From positions 1 to 64,000 of the forward strand of contig CAZNTX010000001.1 of the NCBI GenBank assembly GCA_964576075.1: 64,000 bases of DNA, written 5' to 3'. The notes beneath the pieces were generated by a model. The model did not search any database. It saw only the letters and a program-made list of their open reading frames with translations, and was not told the DNA's origin. Both the position numbers and the translations under genes were made by a program. This DNA comes from Thermohalobaculum sp964576075. Lineage in GTDB: Bacteria > Pseudomonadota > Alphaproteobacteria > Rhodobacterales > Rhodobacteraceae. Of this stretch, positions 8,502-17,298 are shown one piece after another. How positions within the stretch are numbered: the stretch's first letter is position 1; each line of letters begins with the position of its first letter.

Positions 8502-8522
8502 GGCCGCCCGGCGCGGGCGGCC
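8502..8522 (+). terminator. Hairpin after hfa cluster, copy 2
   Basis: Stem GGCCGCCC / GGGCGGCC with the same GGCGC loop as the hairpin 41 bases upstream; a near-exact duplicate. It closes the hfa unit 64 bases ahead of lysS. Confidence 0.6.
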
Positions 8523-8585
8523 CCCTCCCGTTGATCGTCCGGGCCCGAGGCGCTAGGAGGAGGCCTCACCCCGGAGGAGAGAGAG

Positions 8586-10172
8586 ATGAGCGAGCTCCGC
8601 GACGCCGCCCTTGCCTGCAAAGCCTGGTGCTTCGAGGAGGCCAAGAAGCTCGTCAAACGCTTCGAGAAGACCCCGCCCGCCAAGGGCTTCGCGCTGTTCG
8701 AGACGGGCTACGGCCCCTCCGGCCTGCCGCATATCGGGACCTTCGGGGAGGTCGCGCGCACGACCATGGTGCGCCGCGCCTTCGAGGCGATGTCGGACAT
8801 CCCCACCAAGCTCGTCTGCTTCTCCGACGACATGGACGGGCTCAGGAAGGTCCCCGGCAACGTGCCGAACCGGGAAATGCTGGCCGAGCACCTGCACAAG
8901 CCGCTCTCCCGCGTGCCCGACCCCTTCGCCACCCACGAGGGGTTCGCGCAGCACAACAACGCCCGCCTGCGCGCCTTCCTCGACCAGTTCGGCTTCGAGT
9001 ACGACTTCGCCAGCGCCACGGAGTATTACACCTCCGGGCGGTTCGACGCGATGCTGCTGACCGCCCTCGAGCGCTTCGACAAGATCATGGAGATCATGCT
9101 GCCGACGCTCGGGGAGGAGCGCCGCGCGACCTACTCGCCCTTCCTGCCGGTGAGCCCCAAGACCGGTCATGTGCTGCAGGCCCCGACGCTGGAGCGCAAC
9201 CTCGCCCGCGGCACCATCGTCTACGAGGAGCCGGACGGCGAGCGCGTCGAGATCCCGGTCACCGGCGGCAACGTCAAGCTGCAGTGGAAGCCCGACTGGG
9301 CGATGCGCTGGGCCGCGCTCGAGGTCGATTACGAGATGGCGGGCAAGGACCTGATCGACTCGGTCACCGTCTCCTCCAAGATCTGCCGCGCCCTCGGCAA
9401 GCCGGCGCCCGAGGGGTTCAACTACGAGCTCTTCCTCGACGAGAACGGCGAGAAGATCTCCAAGTCGAAGGGCAACGGCCTCTCGATCGAGGAATGGCTG
9501 ACCTATGCCGCGCCCGAGAGCCTGTCGCTCTTCATGTATCAGAAGCCGAAGACGGCGAAGCGGCTCTATTTCGACGTGATCCCGAAGACGGTGGACGAAT
9601 ACCACCAGCATCTGCGCGCCTATCCGGACCAGCCGCTCGAGAAGCGCCTCGCGAACCCGGTCTGGGCGATCCATGGGGGGCAGCCGCCGGCCTCCGATCT
9701 CGCGGTGCCCTTCTCGATGCTCCTGACGCTCGCCTCCGCCTCCTCGGCGCATGACAAGGAGCTGATGTGGGGCTTCATCCGCCGCTACGCCCCCGAGGCG
9801 TCCCCCGAGACCCATCCGGGGCTCGACGCGGCGGCGGGCTACGCGGTCAAGTATTTCGAGGACTTCGTCGCGCCCAAGAAGCGCTTCCGCGCGCCGACCG
9901 AGAAGGAACGCGCCGCGCTCGCCGATCTCCGCGGCCGCCTCGCCGCCTATGACGGGCCGGTCGAGGGCGAGGCGCTGCAGCAGATCATCTTCGCCGTCGG
10001 CAACGAGCACGGCTTCGACCCGCTGCGCGACTGGTTCCGGGCGATCTACGAGGTGCTCCTCGGCGCCGAGCAAGGCCCCCGCTTCGGCGGCTTCGTCGCG
10101 CTCTACGGGGTGTCGGAGACGGTCGCGCTGATCGACCGGGCGCTCGCCGGAGAACTCGCCGCGGCGGAGTGA
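8586..10172 (+). CDS. lysS: Lysine--tRNA ligase, class I
   Basis: Class I lysyl-tRNA synthetase of 528 residues, charging tRNA-Lys in the cytosol. This archaeal-type enzyme replaces class II LysRS in many alphaproteobacteria. The HIGH-type motif reads HIGT at residues 49-52 and the KMSKS-type motif reads KISKSK at 290-295, both characteristic of class I enzymes. The Rossmann core occupies the first half and an alpha-helical anticodon-binding region the C-terminal half. The start at 8586 follows GGAGGAGAGAGAG. It is transcribed alone. The call is firm; it is unrelated to the class II LysU/LysS fold even though the same symbol is used. Confidence 0.96.
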   Translation: MSELRDAALACKAWCFEEAKKLVKRFEKTPPAKGFALFETGYGPSGLPHIGTFGEVARTTMVRRAFEAMSDIPTKLVCFSDDMDGLRKVPGNVPNREMLAEHLHKPLSRVPDPFATHEGFAQHNNARLRAFLDQFGFEYDFASATEYYTSGRFDAMLLTALERFDKIMEIMLPTLGEERRATYSPFLPVSPKTGHVLQAPTLERNLARGTIVYEEPDGERVEIPVTGGNVKLQWKPDWAMRWAALEVDYEMAGKDLIDSVTVSSKICRALGKPAPEGFNYELFLDENGEKISKSKGNGLSIEEWLTYAAPESLSLFMYQKPKTAKRLYFDVIPKTVDEYHQHLRAYPDQPLEKRLANPVWAIHGGQPPASDLAVPFSMLLTLASASSAHDKELMWGFIRRYAPEASPETHPGLDAAAGYAVKYFEDFVAPKKRFRAPTEKERAALADLRGRLAAYDGPVEGEALQQIIFAVGNEHGFDPLRDWFRAIYEVLLGAEQGPRFGGFVALYGVSETVALIDRALAGELAAAE

Positions 10173-10181
10173 GCCGCGGCC

Positions 10182-10616
10182 TCAGATTGAGGCGACGATA
10201 TCGTCGACGACCGCGACGATCGACTTCAGCCGCTCCATGGAGTCGTTGATGTCCGCGCGGGCCTTGTCGGCGAGCTTCTCGAGCTTCACCAACTCGCCCT
10301 GGATGCCGAGCTTCTCCTTCTCGAGCTTCTTGCGCTCCTTGTCGTCCTTCGGCACCGTCTTGTCGATCTGCTCGAGGCGGAGTTCGTTGACGGTGATCGC
10401 GCCGACATAATTTACGTAGGTCGCCTGGTTCGCGGCGAGCGCGTCGATGCTTTCGATGTAGGTCTTGGCGTAGCGGTCGGCCTGATCCGCGGCGGCGCGT
10501 GCGGCCTTGGCCCAAGACTGAAACTCCGCCGGACGCGACTTGCGCAGCTTGAGCGCCCCATCAATGGAGCGCTGGAGCTTCGGCATCAGCGGCGGGTGCT
10601 TCGACTTCGTCGCCAT
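10182..10616 (-). CDS. Hypothetical coiled-coil protein
   Basis: Protein of 144 residues that I do not recognise. It is strongly charged and helical, with Lys/Glu-rich segments (DDKERKKLEKEKLG, KLEKLADKARADI) that look like a coiled coil from about residue 75 to 130. It lacks a signal peptide and membrane segments. The N terminus is basic (MATKSKHPPLMPKLQ). The start at 10616 is the first ATG; a TTG at 10637 would add seven residues and neither has a clear ribosome site. Its leader contains AATATTAC-like AT-rich bases unusual here. It converges on lysS and lies 25 bases after the matR stop on the same strand. Function unknown. Confidence 0.6.
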   Translation of the reverse strand: MATKSKHPPLMPKLQRSIDGALKLRKSRPAEFQSWAKAARAAADQADRYAKTYIESIDALAANQATYVNYVGAITVNELRLEQIDKTVPKDDKERKKLEKEKLGIQGELVKLEKLADKARADINDSMERLKSIVAVVDDIVASI

Positions 10617-10662
10617 GCGGTCGATATTACCATGCAATGGGGCGCTAGAGAAGCGGGCGGGC

Positions 10663-11313
10663 TCAGCCGGCCGGGTCCAGGGCGGCGAGGAGGTCGGTCA
10701 CGCGCTCTCCCTGCACGGCGACATGGGCGCGCATCGCCTGCGCCGCGGCTTCCGCGTCGCCCGCCTCGATGCCGGCGAGGATGGCCGCGTGCTCCTCGTT
10801 CGAGCGCGCGATCCGCCCGCGGGCGCGGAGCTGGTGGCGGCGATAGGGCTTGAGCCGGCGCTGGAGCTGCTCGGCCTGCTCGATGAGGAAGGCGTTGCCG
10901 CAGGCGGCCCGGATCGCGGCGTGGAAGCGTTCGTTGCCATAGTAGTAGGCGTCGACGTCCCCGGCGGTGGCGGGCGCCGCGCAGGCCTCGTGCAGCGCGC
11001 GGATCTCCGCGATCGCCTCGGGCGAGGCGCGGCGCGCGGTGCCGCGGGCGGCGAGCGCCTCGAACTCGGCCATCACCTCGAACATCTCGATCAGCCGGCG
11101 CGGCCCGATCTCGGCGACGAAGCTGCCCCGCGGCGCGCGGTGCTCGATCAGCCCGGCGGCGGCGAGCTGCAGCAGCGCCTCGCGGATCGGGGTGCGCGAG
11201 ACGCCGAAGCGCTCGGCGAGGGCGGGTTCCTCGAGCCGGCTGCCAGGGGCGAGGCGGCCGGCGAGGATCTCGTCCTCGAGGATGTCGCGCAGGGCGTCGG
11301 CTCGGCGTTGCAT
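10663..11313 (-). CDS. matR: GntR/FCD-family repressor of malonate operon (MatR-like)
   Basis: Transcription regulator of 216 residues. The N-terminal winged helix (about 5-70) contains the GntR helix-turn-helix AERFGVSRTPIREALLQL. The C-terminal FCD ligand domain carries the metal-binding His residues expected in the family (RFHAAIR, HAAILAGIEAGD, MRAHV). It is divergent from a TRAP transporter followed by matA and matB, the layout of the rhizobial mat operon, so its effector is probably malonate or malonyl-CoA. A TGTATACA palindrome in the 189-base divergent gap is the likely operator. The start at 11313 has GGAGCGAGCG upstream. Identity as MatR rests mainly on context. Confidence 0.82.
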   Translation of the reverse strand: MQRRADALRDILEDEILAGRLAPGSRLEEPALAERFGVSRTPIREALLQLAAAGLIEHRAPRGSFVAEIGPRRLIEMFEVMAEFEALAARGTARRASPEAIAEIRALHEACAAPATAGDVDAYYYGNERFHAAIRAACGNAFLIEQAEQLQRRLKPYRRHQLRARGRIARSNEEHAAILAGIEAGDAEAAAQAMRAHVAVQGERVTDLLAALDPAG

Positions 11314-11393
11314 CGCTCGCTCCTCTCTCCGTGTCCTGTGATGGCCGATCGGTCGACGGGATGCAAGGCTTACGGGTGCGCAGAGGCCCATGG

Positions 11394-11401
11394 TGTATAC
11401 A
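11394..11401. promoter_or_regulatory. Putative MatR operator TGTATACA
   Basis: Perfect 8-bp palindrome TGTATACA in the gap between matR and the TRAP genes, 102 bases ahead of dctP. Rhizobial MatR, as I recall, binds an inverted repeat with this same core. The site is AT-rich in a very GC-rich region. Confidence 0.65.
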
Positions 11402-11502
11402 TCCTGGTTGAAGTCGGATGCAGCGCGCGCTAGGCAGGGTGCGACGGATCGCGCCGCTGCGATTCGCGCCAAAAGCTCAAAGCCAAAGACCGGGAGGACC
11501 AG

Positions 11503-12489
11503 ATGACCACCATGACCCGCGCCGCCGCGGCCGGCCTCGTCGCCGTCGCGACCGCCGTGCCCGCCGCCGCCACCGAGCTCAAGCTCAGCCACCAGTGGTC
11601 GACGGCGGATGTCCGCCACAAGATCGCCGAGATCGTCGCCGAGGAGGTCGCCGCGGCGGATGTCGATCTCGAGATCAAGATCTACCCGTCGAAATCGCTC
11701 TTCAAGCCGCGCGAGCAGTATCGTCCGCTCTCCCGCGGCCGGCTCGACATGACGGTCTTCCCGCTCTCCTATGCCGGCGGCGAGCGGCCGGAATACAACC
11801 TCACGCTCATGCCCGGTCTGGTGAAGAACCACGACCACGCGGCGCGGCTGAACGACTCCGAGTTCATGCAGGAGATCGAGGCGATCATGGCCGAGGACGA
11901 CGTGATGGTCCTGGTCCACGGCTATCTCGCGGGCGGCTTCGCGGGCAAGGAGACCTGCATCACCGGGCCCGGGGATGTCGAGGGCCTGCAGATGCGCGCC
12001 GCCGGCAAGGCCTTCGAGCAGATGCTCGCGGCCGCCGGCGCCTCGATCGCGTCCATGGCCTCCTCGGAGATCTACAACGCGATGCAGACCGGCGTGCTCG
12101 ACGCCGCCAACACCTCCTCCTCCTCCTTCGTCTCCTACCGGATCTACGAGCAGGTCAGCTGCTTCACCCCGGCGGGCGACGTGGCGCTGTGGTTCATGTA
12201 TCAGCCGATGCTGATGAACAAGTCGACCTTCGAGGGGCTGACCGAAGACCAGCAGGCCGCGCTCCTCGCCGGCGCCGCGAAGGCCCAAGCCTATTACCTC
12301 GAAGAGGCCAAGAAGGCCGACGCCGCCGCCGCGCAGACCTTCCGCGACAACGGGGTGGAGATCGCCGAGATGAGCCAGGAGGACTTCGACGCCTGGCGCG
12401 CGATCGCGCAGACCTCCTCCTATGCGGAGTTCCTGAAGAGCGTGCCCGAGGGGCAGCGGCTCCTCGATCTCGCCCTCTCCGTCGAGTGA
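11503..12489 (+). CDS. TRAP transporter substrate-binding protein (probable malonate)
   Basis: Periplasmic DctP-family binding protein of 328 residues; signal peptide about 1-23 (ending VPAAAT). Family hallmarks include the KLSHQW first strand, the conserved binding region LQMRAAGKAFEQML with the substrate-contacting Arg, and YNAMQTGVLDAANTS. It captures a carboxylate in the periplasm and passes it to the DctQ/DctM permease encoded next. Because the same unit continues into malonyl-CoA decarboxylase and malonyl-CoA synthetase, malonate is the likely ligand (inference). It begins the operon behind the putative MatR operator. GGGAGGACCAG provides a good ribosome site for ATG 11503. Confidence 0.88.
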   Translation: MTTMTRAAAAGLVAVATAVPAAATELKLSHQWSTADVRHKIAEIVAEEVAAADVDLEIKIYPSKSLFKPREQYRPLSRGRLDMTVFPLSYAGGERPEYNLTLMPGLVKNHDHAARLNDSEFMQEIEAIMAEDDVMVLVHGYLAGGFAGKETCITGPGDVEGLQMRAAGKAFEQMLAAAGASIASMASSEIYNAMQTGVLDAANTSSSSFVSYRIYEQVSCFTPAGDVALWFMYQPMLMNKSTFEGLTEDQQAALLAGAAKAQAYYLEEAKKADAAAAQTFRDNGVEIAEMSQEDFDAWRAIAQTSSYAEFLKSVPEGQRLLDLALSVE

Positions 12490-12538
12490 CGCGCCGGCCG
12501 GCCCCCGCCGCGGGGCCGGCCCCGACCCGCGAGGCCCC

Positions 12539-13084
12539 ATGTCCCACGCCCCGACCGACCGGCCGGCGAGGCCCGAGACCCGGCTCCAGCGCGCCATCGG
12601 CGCCGTCTCGACGCTCTCCGGCATCGCCGCCGCCGCCATGATCTTCGCCGCGGTGCTGATCACCTGCCAGATGATCTGGGTGCGCTACGTGCTCAACGAC
12701 TCGACCATCTGGCAGACAGAGGCGGTGACCTATCTGATGATAGGCGCGACGCTCCTCGGCCTGCCCTATGTCCAGCGCCAGCGCGGGCATGTCCAGGTGG
12801 ACCTGATCCCCGAGATGCTGCCGCCGACGGGGCGGCGCATCCTCGCCGGGGTAGCGCTCGGGCTCTGCCTCGCCATCGTGGCGATCATGCTCTATTACGG
12901 CTTCGAGATGTGGCACATCGCCTGGGAGCGGGGCTGGCGGTCCGACACCGTCTGGGGCATCGAGCTCTGGATCCCCTATCTCGCGGTGCCTGTGGGCTTC
13001 GGGCTCTACCTCCTTCAACTCGTTGCCGATTTCGCCGCGGAGATCGCCCCCGCCGAGGGCGCCGATACCGAGGAGGCGCGCTGA
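12539..13084 (+). CDS. TRAP transporter small permease (DctQ type)
   Basis: Inner-membrane protein of 181 residues with four predicted helices (about 27-50, 62-80, 99-120, 143-165). It has the DctQ pattern: the loop RYVLNDSTIWQTEAVTYLM between helices 1 and 2, then RGHVQVDL after helix 2. It pairs with the large permease to form the sodium-driven translocator. The gene lies 49 bases after dctP, and its TGA shares a base with the ATG of dctM (TGATG), implying translational coupling. Part of the malonate-linked operon. Confidence 0.88.
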   Translation: MSHAPTDRPARPETRLQRAIGAVSTLSGIAAAAMIFAAVLITCQMIWVRYVLNDSTIWQTEAVTYLMIGATLLGLPYVQRQRGHVQVDLIPEMLPPTGRRILAGVALGLCLAIVAIMLYYGFEMWHIAWERGWRSDTVWGIELWIPYLAVPVGFGLYLLQLVADFAAEIAPAEGADTEEAR

Positions 13085-14418
13085 TGGACCCGCTCACCCT
13101 CGGCCTGCTCGTCGCCATCGTCACCGTGGTGGTCCTCGTCGCGGGGATCCCCGTGGCGCTCGGGCTCCTGATCGTCGCGGCGGGCTTCCTCGCGGTCTTC
13201 GACGGGCTCGGATCGCTGGAGCTTCTGCCGGAGATCTTCTTCGCCAAGCTCAACAATTTCGCCCTCCTCTCGATCCCGATGTTCATCATCATGGGCGCGG
13301 CCATCGCCTCGACGCGCGCCGGCGCCGATCTCTACGAGGCGCTCGAGCGGTGGCTGACGCGGGTGCCGGGCGGGCTCGTGATCTCCAATCTCGGGGCCTG
13401 CGCGCTCTTCGCCGCGATGTCCGGCTCGAGCCCGGCCACCTGCGCGGCCATCGGCAAGATGGGCATCCCGGAGATGCGCGCGCGCGGCTTCCCGGACGGG
13501 GTGGCGGCGGGCTCCATCGCCGCGGGCGGCACGCTCGGCATCCTGATCCCGCCCTCGGTCACCATGATCGTCTACGGCATCGCGACGGAGACCTCCATCG
13601 GGCGGCTCTTCCTCGCGGGCGTGATCCCGGGGCTCCTGCTCGTCGGGCTCTTCATGCTCTGGTCGCTCTACGCCACTTGGGCTGCGGACAAGCGGGCCGG
13701 CGTCGCGGGCGGCGCGCTCGCCAAGAAGCGCTACACCATGGCCGAGAAGATCGAGGTGCTCCCGCGGGTGCTCCCGTTCCTCGCGATCATCCTCGGGGTG
13801 CTGATCGTCCTCTATGGCGGGGTCGCGACGCCCTCGGAGACGGCGGCGGTGGGGGCGCTCCTCTGCGTGCTGCTCGCGGTGATCATCTACCGGCTGTTCT
13901 CGCCCAAGGCGCTCTGGGGGGTGCTGCGGGATTCGACGCGCGAGTCGGTGATGATCCTCTTCATCATCGGGGCGGCGGGGGTGTTCTCCTTCATGCTCTC
14001 CTCGCTCTTCATCACCCAGGAGATCGCCAACTGGATCGCCGGGCTCGATGTCGGGCGGTGGTGGCTGATGGCGGCGGTGAACCTCTTCCTGCTGGTCGCG
14101 GGCTTCTTCCTGCCGCCGGTGGCGGTGATCCTGATGGCCGCGCCCATCCTGCTGCCGATCGTCACCACCGCGGGGTTCGACCCCTACTGGTTCGCCGTGG
14201 TTCTGACGATCAACATGGAGATCGGGCTCATCTCGCCCCCCGTCGGCCTCAATCTCTACGTGATCAACGGGATCGCGCCGGACATCTCGCTGCGCACGAT
14301 CCTGCTCGGCTCGCTGCCCTATGTGCTCTGCATGGTGACGGCGATCCTCATCCTCTGCATCTTCCCGGGGCTCGCCACCTGGCTGCCCGATCTGGTGATG
14401 GGACCTGTGGTGGGCTGA
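13084..14418 (+). CDS. TRAP transporter large permease (DctM type)
   Basis: Inner-membrane protein of 444 residues with about 12 helices, the ion-coupled transport subunit. Typical DctM motifs are visible: SIPMFIIMGAAI, the discontinuous-helix segment AAMSGSSPATCAAIGKMGIPEM, GTLGILIPPSVTMIVYG and the C-terminal ISPPVGLNLYVINGI. The two SGSS/IPPS regions line the sodium and substrate sites in known structures. It overlaps dctQ by one base upstream and matA by one base downstream (TGATG), so transporter and catabolic enzymes are translationally linked. Substrate inferred as malonate. Confidence 0.9.
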   Translation: MDPLTLGLLVAIVTVVVLVAGIPVALGLLIVAAGFLAVFDGLGSLELLPEIFFAKLNNFALLSIPMFIIMGAAIASTRAGADLYEALERWLTRVPGGLVISNLGACALFAAMSGSSPATCAAIGKMGIPEMRARGFPDGVAAGSIAAGGTLGILIPPSVTMIVYGIATETSIGRLFLAGVIPGLLLVGLFMLWSLYATWAADKRAGVAGGALAKKRYTMAEKIEVLPRVLPFLAIILGVLIVLYGGVATPSETAAVGALLCVLLAVIIYRLFSPKALWGVLRDSTRESVMILFIIGAAGVFSFMLSSLFITQEIANWIAGLDVGRWWLMAAVNLFLLVAGFFLPPVAVILMAAPILLPIVTTAGFDPYWFAVVLTINMEIGLISPPVGLNLYVINGIAPDISLRTILLGSLPYVLCMVTAILILCIFPGLATWLPDLVMGPVVG

Positions 14419-15740
14419 TGTCGGGCATCCTCTCCGATCTCCTGGCCCGCGTGACCGATGTCGGGCGCTCGCTCTCCGGGCTCGGGGAGGGGGCGGCGCT
14501 CGGGCCGGAGGCGCTCGCCGAGCTCGCCCGGGAGCTGATGGCGGGGCGGGGCGAGGCGACCTCGCTCGCCCGCGCGCGTAAGGTGCTCGACGGCTATGCC
14601 GCGCTCGAGACGCCGGAGCGCCGGGTCTTTCTCCTCGCCCTCGCCGAGCGCTTCGGCGTCGACCGCGCGCGCATCGACGCGGCCATCGCCGCCTGGCAGG
14701 CCGATCCCTCGGAGGCCAACGCCCATGCGCTCCACATCGCCGCCGAGCCGCCGATCCAGGAACTCCTGCGCATGCTCAACCGCGTGCCCGGCGGCACGGC
14801 GGCGCTCGTCGCCATGCGCGCCGATCTCTTCGGGGCGATCCGCGAGGCGCCGGAGCTCGCCCCCATCGACGAGGATTTCCGCCATCTCTTCGCCTCCTGG
14901 TTCAACCGCGGCTTCCTGGAGCTGCGCCGGATCGACTGGGACACCCCGGCCTCCGTTCTGGAGAAGATCATCGAATACGAGGCGGTCCACGCCATCCAGG
15001 ATTGGGACGACCTGCGCCGCCGCGTCGCCGCGGCCGACCGGATGCTCTACGGCTTCTTCCACCCCGCGCTGCCCGGCGAGCCGCTGATCTTCGTCGAGGT
15101 GGCGCTGACCGACGCGCTGCCGGGTGCCATCGGCCCCATCCTCGCGCGCGACCGCCGGGAGCTGCCGCTCTCGCGCGCCACCACGGCGGTGTTCTACTCG
15201 ATCTCCAACTGCCAGGTGGGGCTGCGGGGCATCTCCTTCGGCTCCTTCCTGATCAAGCAGGTGGTCGAGGAACTCGCGCGCGAAGCGCCGGGGGTGAAGA
15301 ATTTCGTGACCCTCTCTCCGGTGCCGGGACTGCGCGCCTGGGCGACGGCCGAGCTCGCCAAGGGGGCGGAGGGCGCGCTGCCCGCCGAGGCCCGTGCCGC
15401 GATCCGCCAGCTCGACCCGGCCGACGGCTCGATCGACGCCGCCGCCGCCGTCGCCGCCGTGGACCAGCTCGCGCCCCTCGCCGCGCGCTATCTCCTCGAG
15501 GCCAAGGGCCGGCGCGGGCTGCCCGCGGACCCCGTCGCCCGCTTCCATCTCGGCAACGGCGCGCGTCTCGAGCGCATCCACACCGGCGCCGACCATTCCG
15601 CCCGGGGCCTCCGGAATTCCTGGGGCGTGATGGTGAATTATCTCTACGACCTCGACGAGATCGAGAAGAACCACGAGGCCTATGCCGACAGCCAGGCGGT
15701 GGCCGCCGCGCCCGCGGTGCGCCGCCTGCTGAAGGGCTGA
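14418..15740 (+). CDS. matA: Malonyl-CoA decarboxylase
   Basis: Enzyme of 440 residues that converts malonyl-CoA to acetyl-CoA and CO2. The N-terminal helical oligomerisation domain covers about 1-110 and the C-terminal GNAT-fold catalytic domain the rest. Signature segments of the family are present: FYSISNCQVGLRGISFGSFL, NFVTLSPVPGLRAW with the catalytic Ser, and FHLGNGARLERI, SARGLRNSWGVMVNYLY. Length fits bacterial MatA. The gene overlaps dctM by one base and is followed after 17 bases by matB. Together they activate malonate and release acetyl-CoA, giving the whole unit the logic of malonate use. Confidence 0.95.
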   Translation: MSGILSDLLARVTDVGRSLSGLGEGAALGPEALAELARELMAGRGEATSLARARKVLDGYAALETPERRVFLLALAERFGVDRARIDAAIAAWQADPSEANAHALHIAAEPPIQELLRMLNRVPGGTAALVAMRADLFGAIREAPELAPIDEDFRHLFASWFNRGFLELRRIDWDTPASVLEKIIEYEAVHAIQDWDDLRRRVAAADRMLYGFFHPALPGEPLIFVEVALTDALPGAIGPILARDRRELPLSRATTAVFYSISNCQVGLRGISFGSFLIKQVVEELAREAPGVKNFVTLSPVPGLRAWATAELAKGAEGALPAEARAAIRQLDPADGSIDAAAAVAAVDQLAPLAARYLLEAKGRRGLPADPVARFHLGNGARLERIHTGADHSARGLRNSWGVMVNYLYDLDEIEKNHEAYADSQAVAAAPAVRRLLKG

Positions 15741-15757
15741 GGCCGGAAAGGACGCCC

Positions 15758-17278
15758 ATGACCAACCATCTCTCCGACACCCTCGGCCTCGCCCTCGCCG
15801 ACCGCGCCGACCGCCCTTTCGCGACCCTGGAGGACGGCACGGTTCTGACCTATGGGGAGATAGACCGCCGCTCCGCCGCCATGGCCGAGGGCCTGCGCGC
15901 CATGGGAGTCGCGCCGGGAGACCGGGTGGCGGTGCAGGTCGAGAAGAGCATCGAGGCCATGCTCCTCTATCTCGGCGCGGTGCGCGCGGGCGCCGTCTTC
16001 CTGCCGCTCAACACCGCCTACACCCCCGCCGAGATCGCCTATTTCGTGGGCGATGCCGAGCCCGCCCTCCTCGTCGCGGCGCCCGAGACGGCCGAGGCGC
16101 TCGCCCCCATCGCCGAGGGGGCGGGCGCCCGCCTCGAGACGCTGGGCGCAGACGGCGCGGGCAGCCTGCTCTCCCGCCTTCCGGCCGAGGGCGGGGCCGA
16201 CACCCCGCGCGGGCTTGACGACCTCGCCGCGATCCTCTACACCTCGGGCACCACGGGGCGGTCCAAGGGCGCCATGCTCACCCATCGAAACCTCGCCTCC
16301 AACGCCCTGGTCCTGCGCGACTTTTGGGCCTTCTCCGAGCGCGACGTGCTGATCCACGCGCTGCCGATCTTCCACACTCACGGCCTTTTCGTCGCGACCA
16401 ACACGCTCCTCGTCGCCGGCGGGCAGATCCTCTTCCAGCGCCGCTTCGACCCCAAGGCGGTGCTCGCCGCCATGCCGCGCGCCACCGCGCTCATGGGGGT
16501 GCCGACCTTCTATGTCCGCCTCCTCGAGGAGCCCGGGCTCACCCGCGAGGCGGCCGCCCATATGCGCCTCTTCGTCTCCGGCTCCGCGCCGCTCCTCGCC
16601 GAGACCCATGCCCGGTTCGAGGAGCGCACCGGCCATGCGATCCTCGAGCGCTACGGCATGACCGAGACCTCGATGAACACATCGAACCCCTATGACGGCC
16701 CCCGCCGGGCCGGCACCGTGGGCGTAGCGCTCCCGGGCGTCGAGGTGGCGGTGACCGACCCGGAGACGGGCGCGCCGCGTCCCATGGGCGAGATCGGCAT
16801 GATCGAGGTCCGCGGCCCCAACGTCTTCAAGGGCTATTGGCGGATGCCGGAGAAGACCGCGGAGGAGTTGCGCGACTCGGGCTTCTTCATCACCGGCGAT
16901 CTCGGGCGCTATGACGAGGAGGGCTATCTCCACATCGTGGGCCGGGCGAAAGATCTCATCATCTCCGGCGGTTACAACGTCTACCCGAAGGAGGTGGAGA
17001 GCGCGATCGACGATCTCCCCGGCGTCGCGGAGAGCGCGGTGATCGGCCTGCCCCATCCGGATTTCGGCGAGGGCGTCGCGGCGGTCGTCGTGCGCGCGGA
17101 TCCCGGGCTGACGGAGGCGGCCGTGGCCGAGGGCCTCGCCGACCGCCTCGCCCGCTTCAAGCAGCCCAAGCGCGTCTTCTTCGTCGACGCCCTGCCGCGC
17201 AACACCATGGGCAAGGTGCAGAAGAAGGCCCTGCGCGAGACCTATGCGGAAACCTTCTCGGGCGCGACGGCGGGCTGA
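15758..17278 (+). CDS. matB: Malonyl-CoA synthetase
   Basis: Acyl-adenylate-forming (ANL) enzyme of 506 residues that makes malonyl-CoA from malonate, ATP and CoA. The P-loop YTSGTTGRSKGAM is near residues 160-172, the adenine-binding ERYGMTET near 300, the hinge segment ITGDLGRYDEEGYLHIVGR follows, and the C-terminal catalytic Lys lies in NTMGKVQKKAL. MatB-type enzymes have this length and the VPTFYVRLL segment. It is the last gene of the matR-linked operon and works directly with the decarboxylase. GGAAAGGA lies ahead of ATG 15758. An acyl-CoA synthetase for another short acid is possible, but the adjacent malonyl-CoA decarboxylase makes MatB far more likely. Confidence 0.93.
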   Translation: MTNHLSDTLGLALADRADRPFATLEDGTVLTYGEIDRRSAAMAEGLRAMGVAPGDRVAVQVEKSIEAMLLYLGAVRAGAVFLPLNTAYTPAEIAYFVGDAEPALLVAAPETAEALAPIAEGAGARLETLGADGAGSLLSRLPAEGGADTPRGLDDLAAILYTSGTTGRSKGAMLTHRNLASNALVLRDFWAFSERDVLIHALPIFHTHGLFVATNTLLVAGGQILFQRRFDPKAVLAAMPRATALMGVPTFYVRLLEEPGLTREAAAHMRLFVSGSAPLLAETHARFEERTGHAILERYGMTETSMNTSNPYDGPRRAGTVGVALPGVEVAVTDPETGAPRPMGEIGMIEVRGPNVFKGYWRMPEKTAEELRDSGFFITGDLGRYDEEGYLHIVGRAKDLIISGGYNVYPKEVESAIDDLPGVAESAVIGLPHPDFGEGVAAVVVRADPGLTEAAVAEGLADRLARFKQPKRVFFVDALPRNTMGKVQKKALRETYAETFSGATAG

Positions 17279-17298
17279 CCTGCCGGCCGGTCGGCGGG

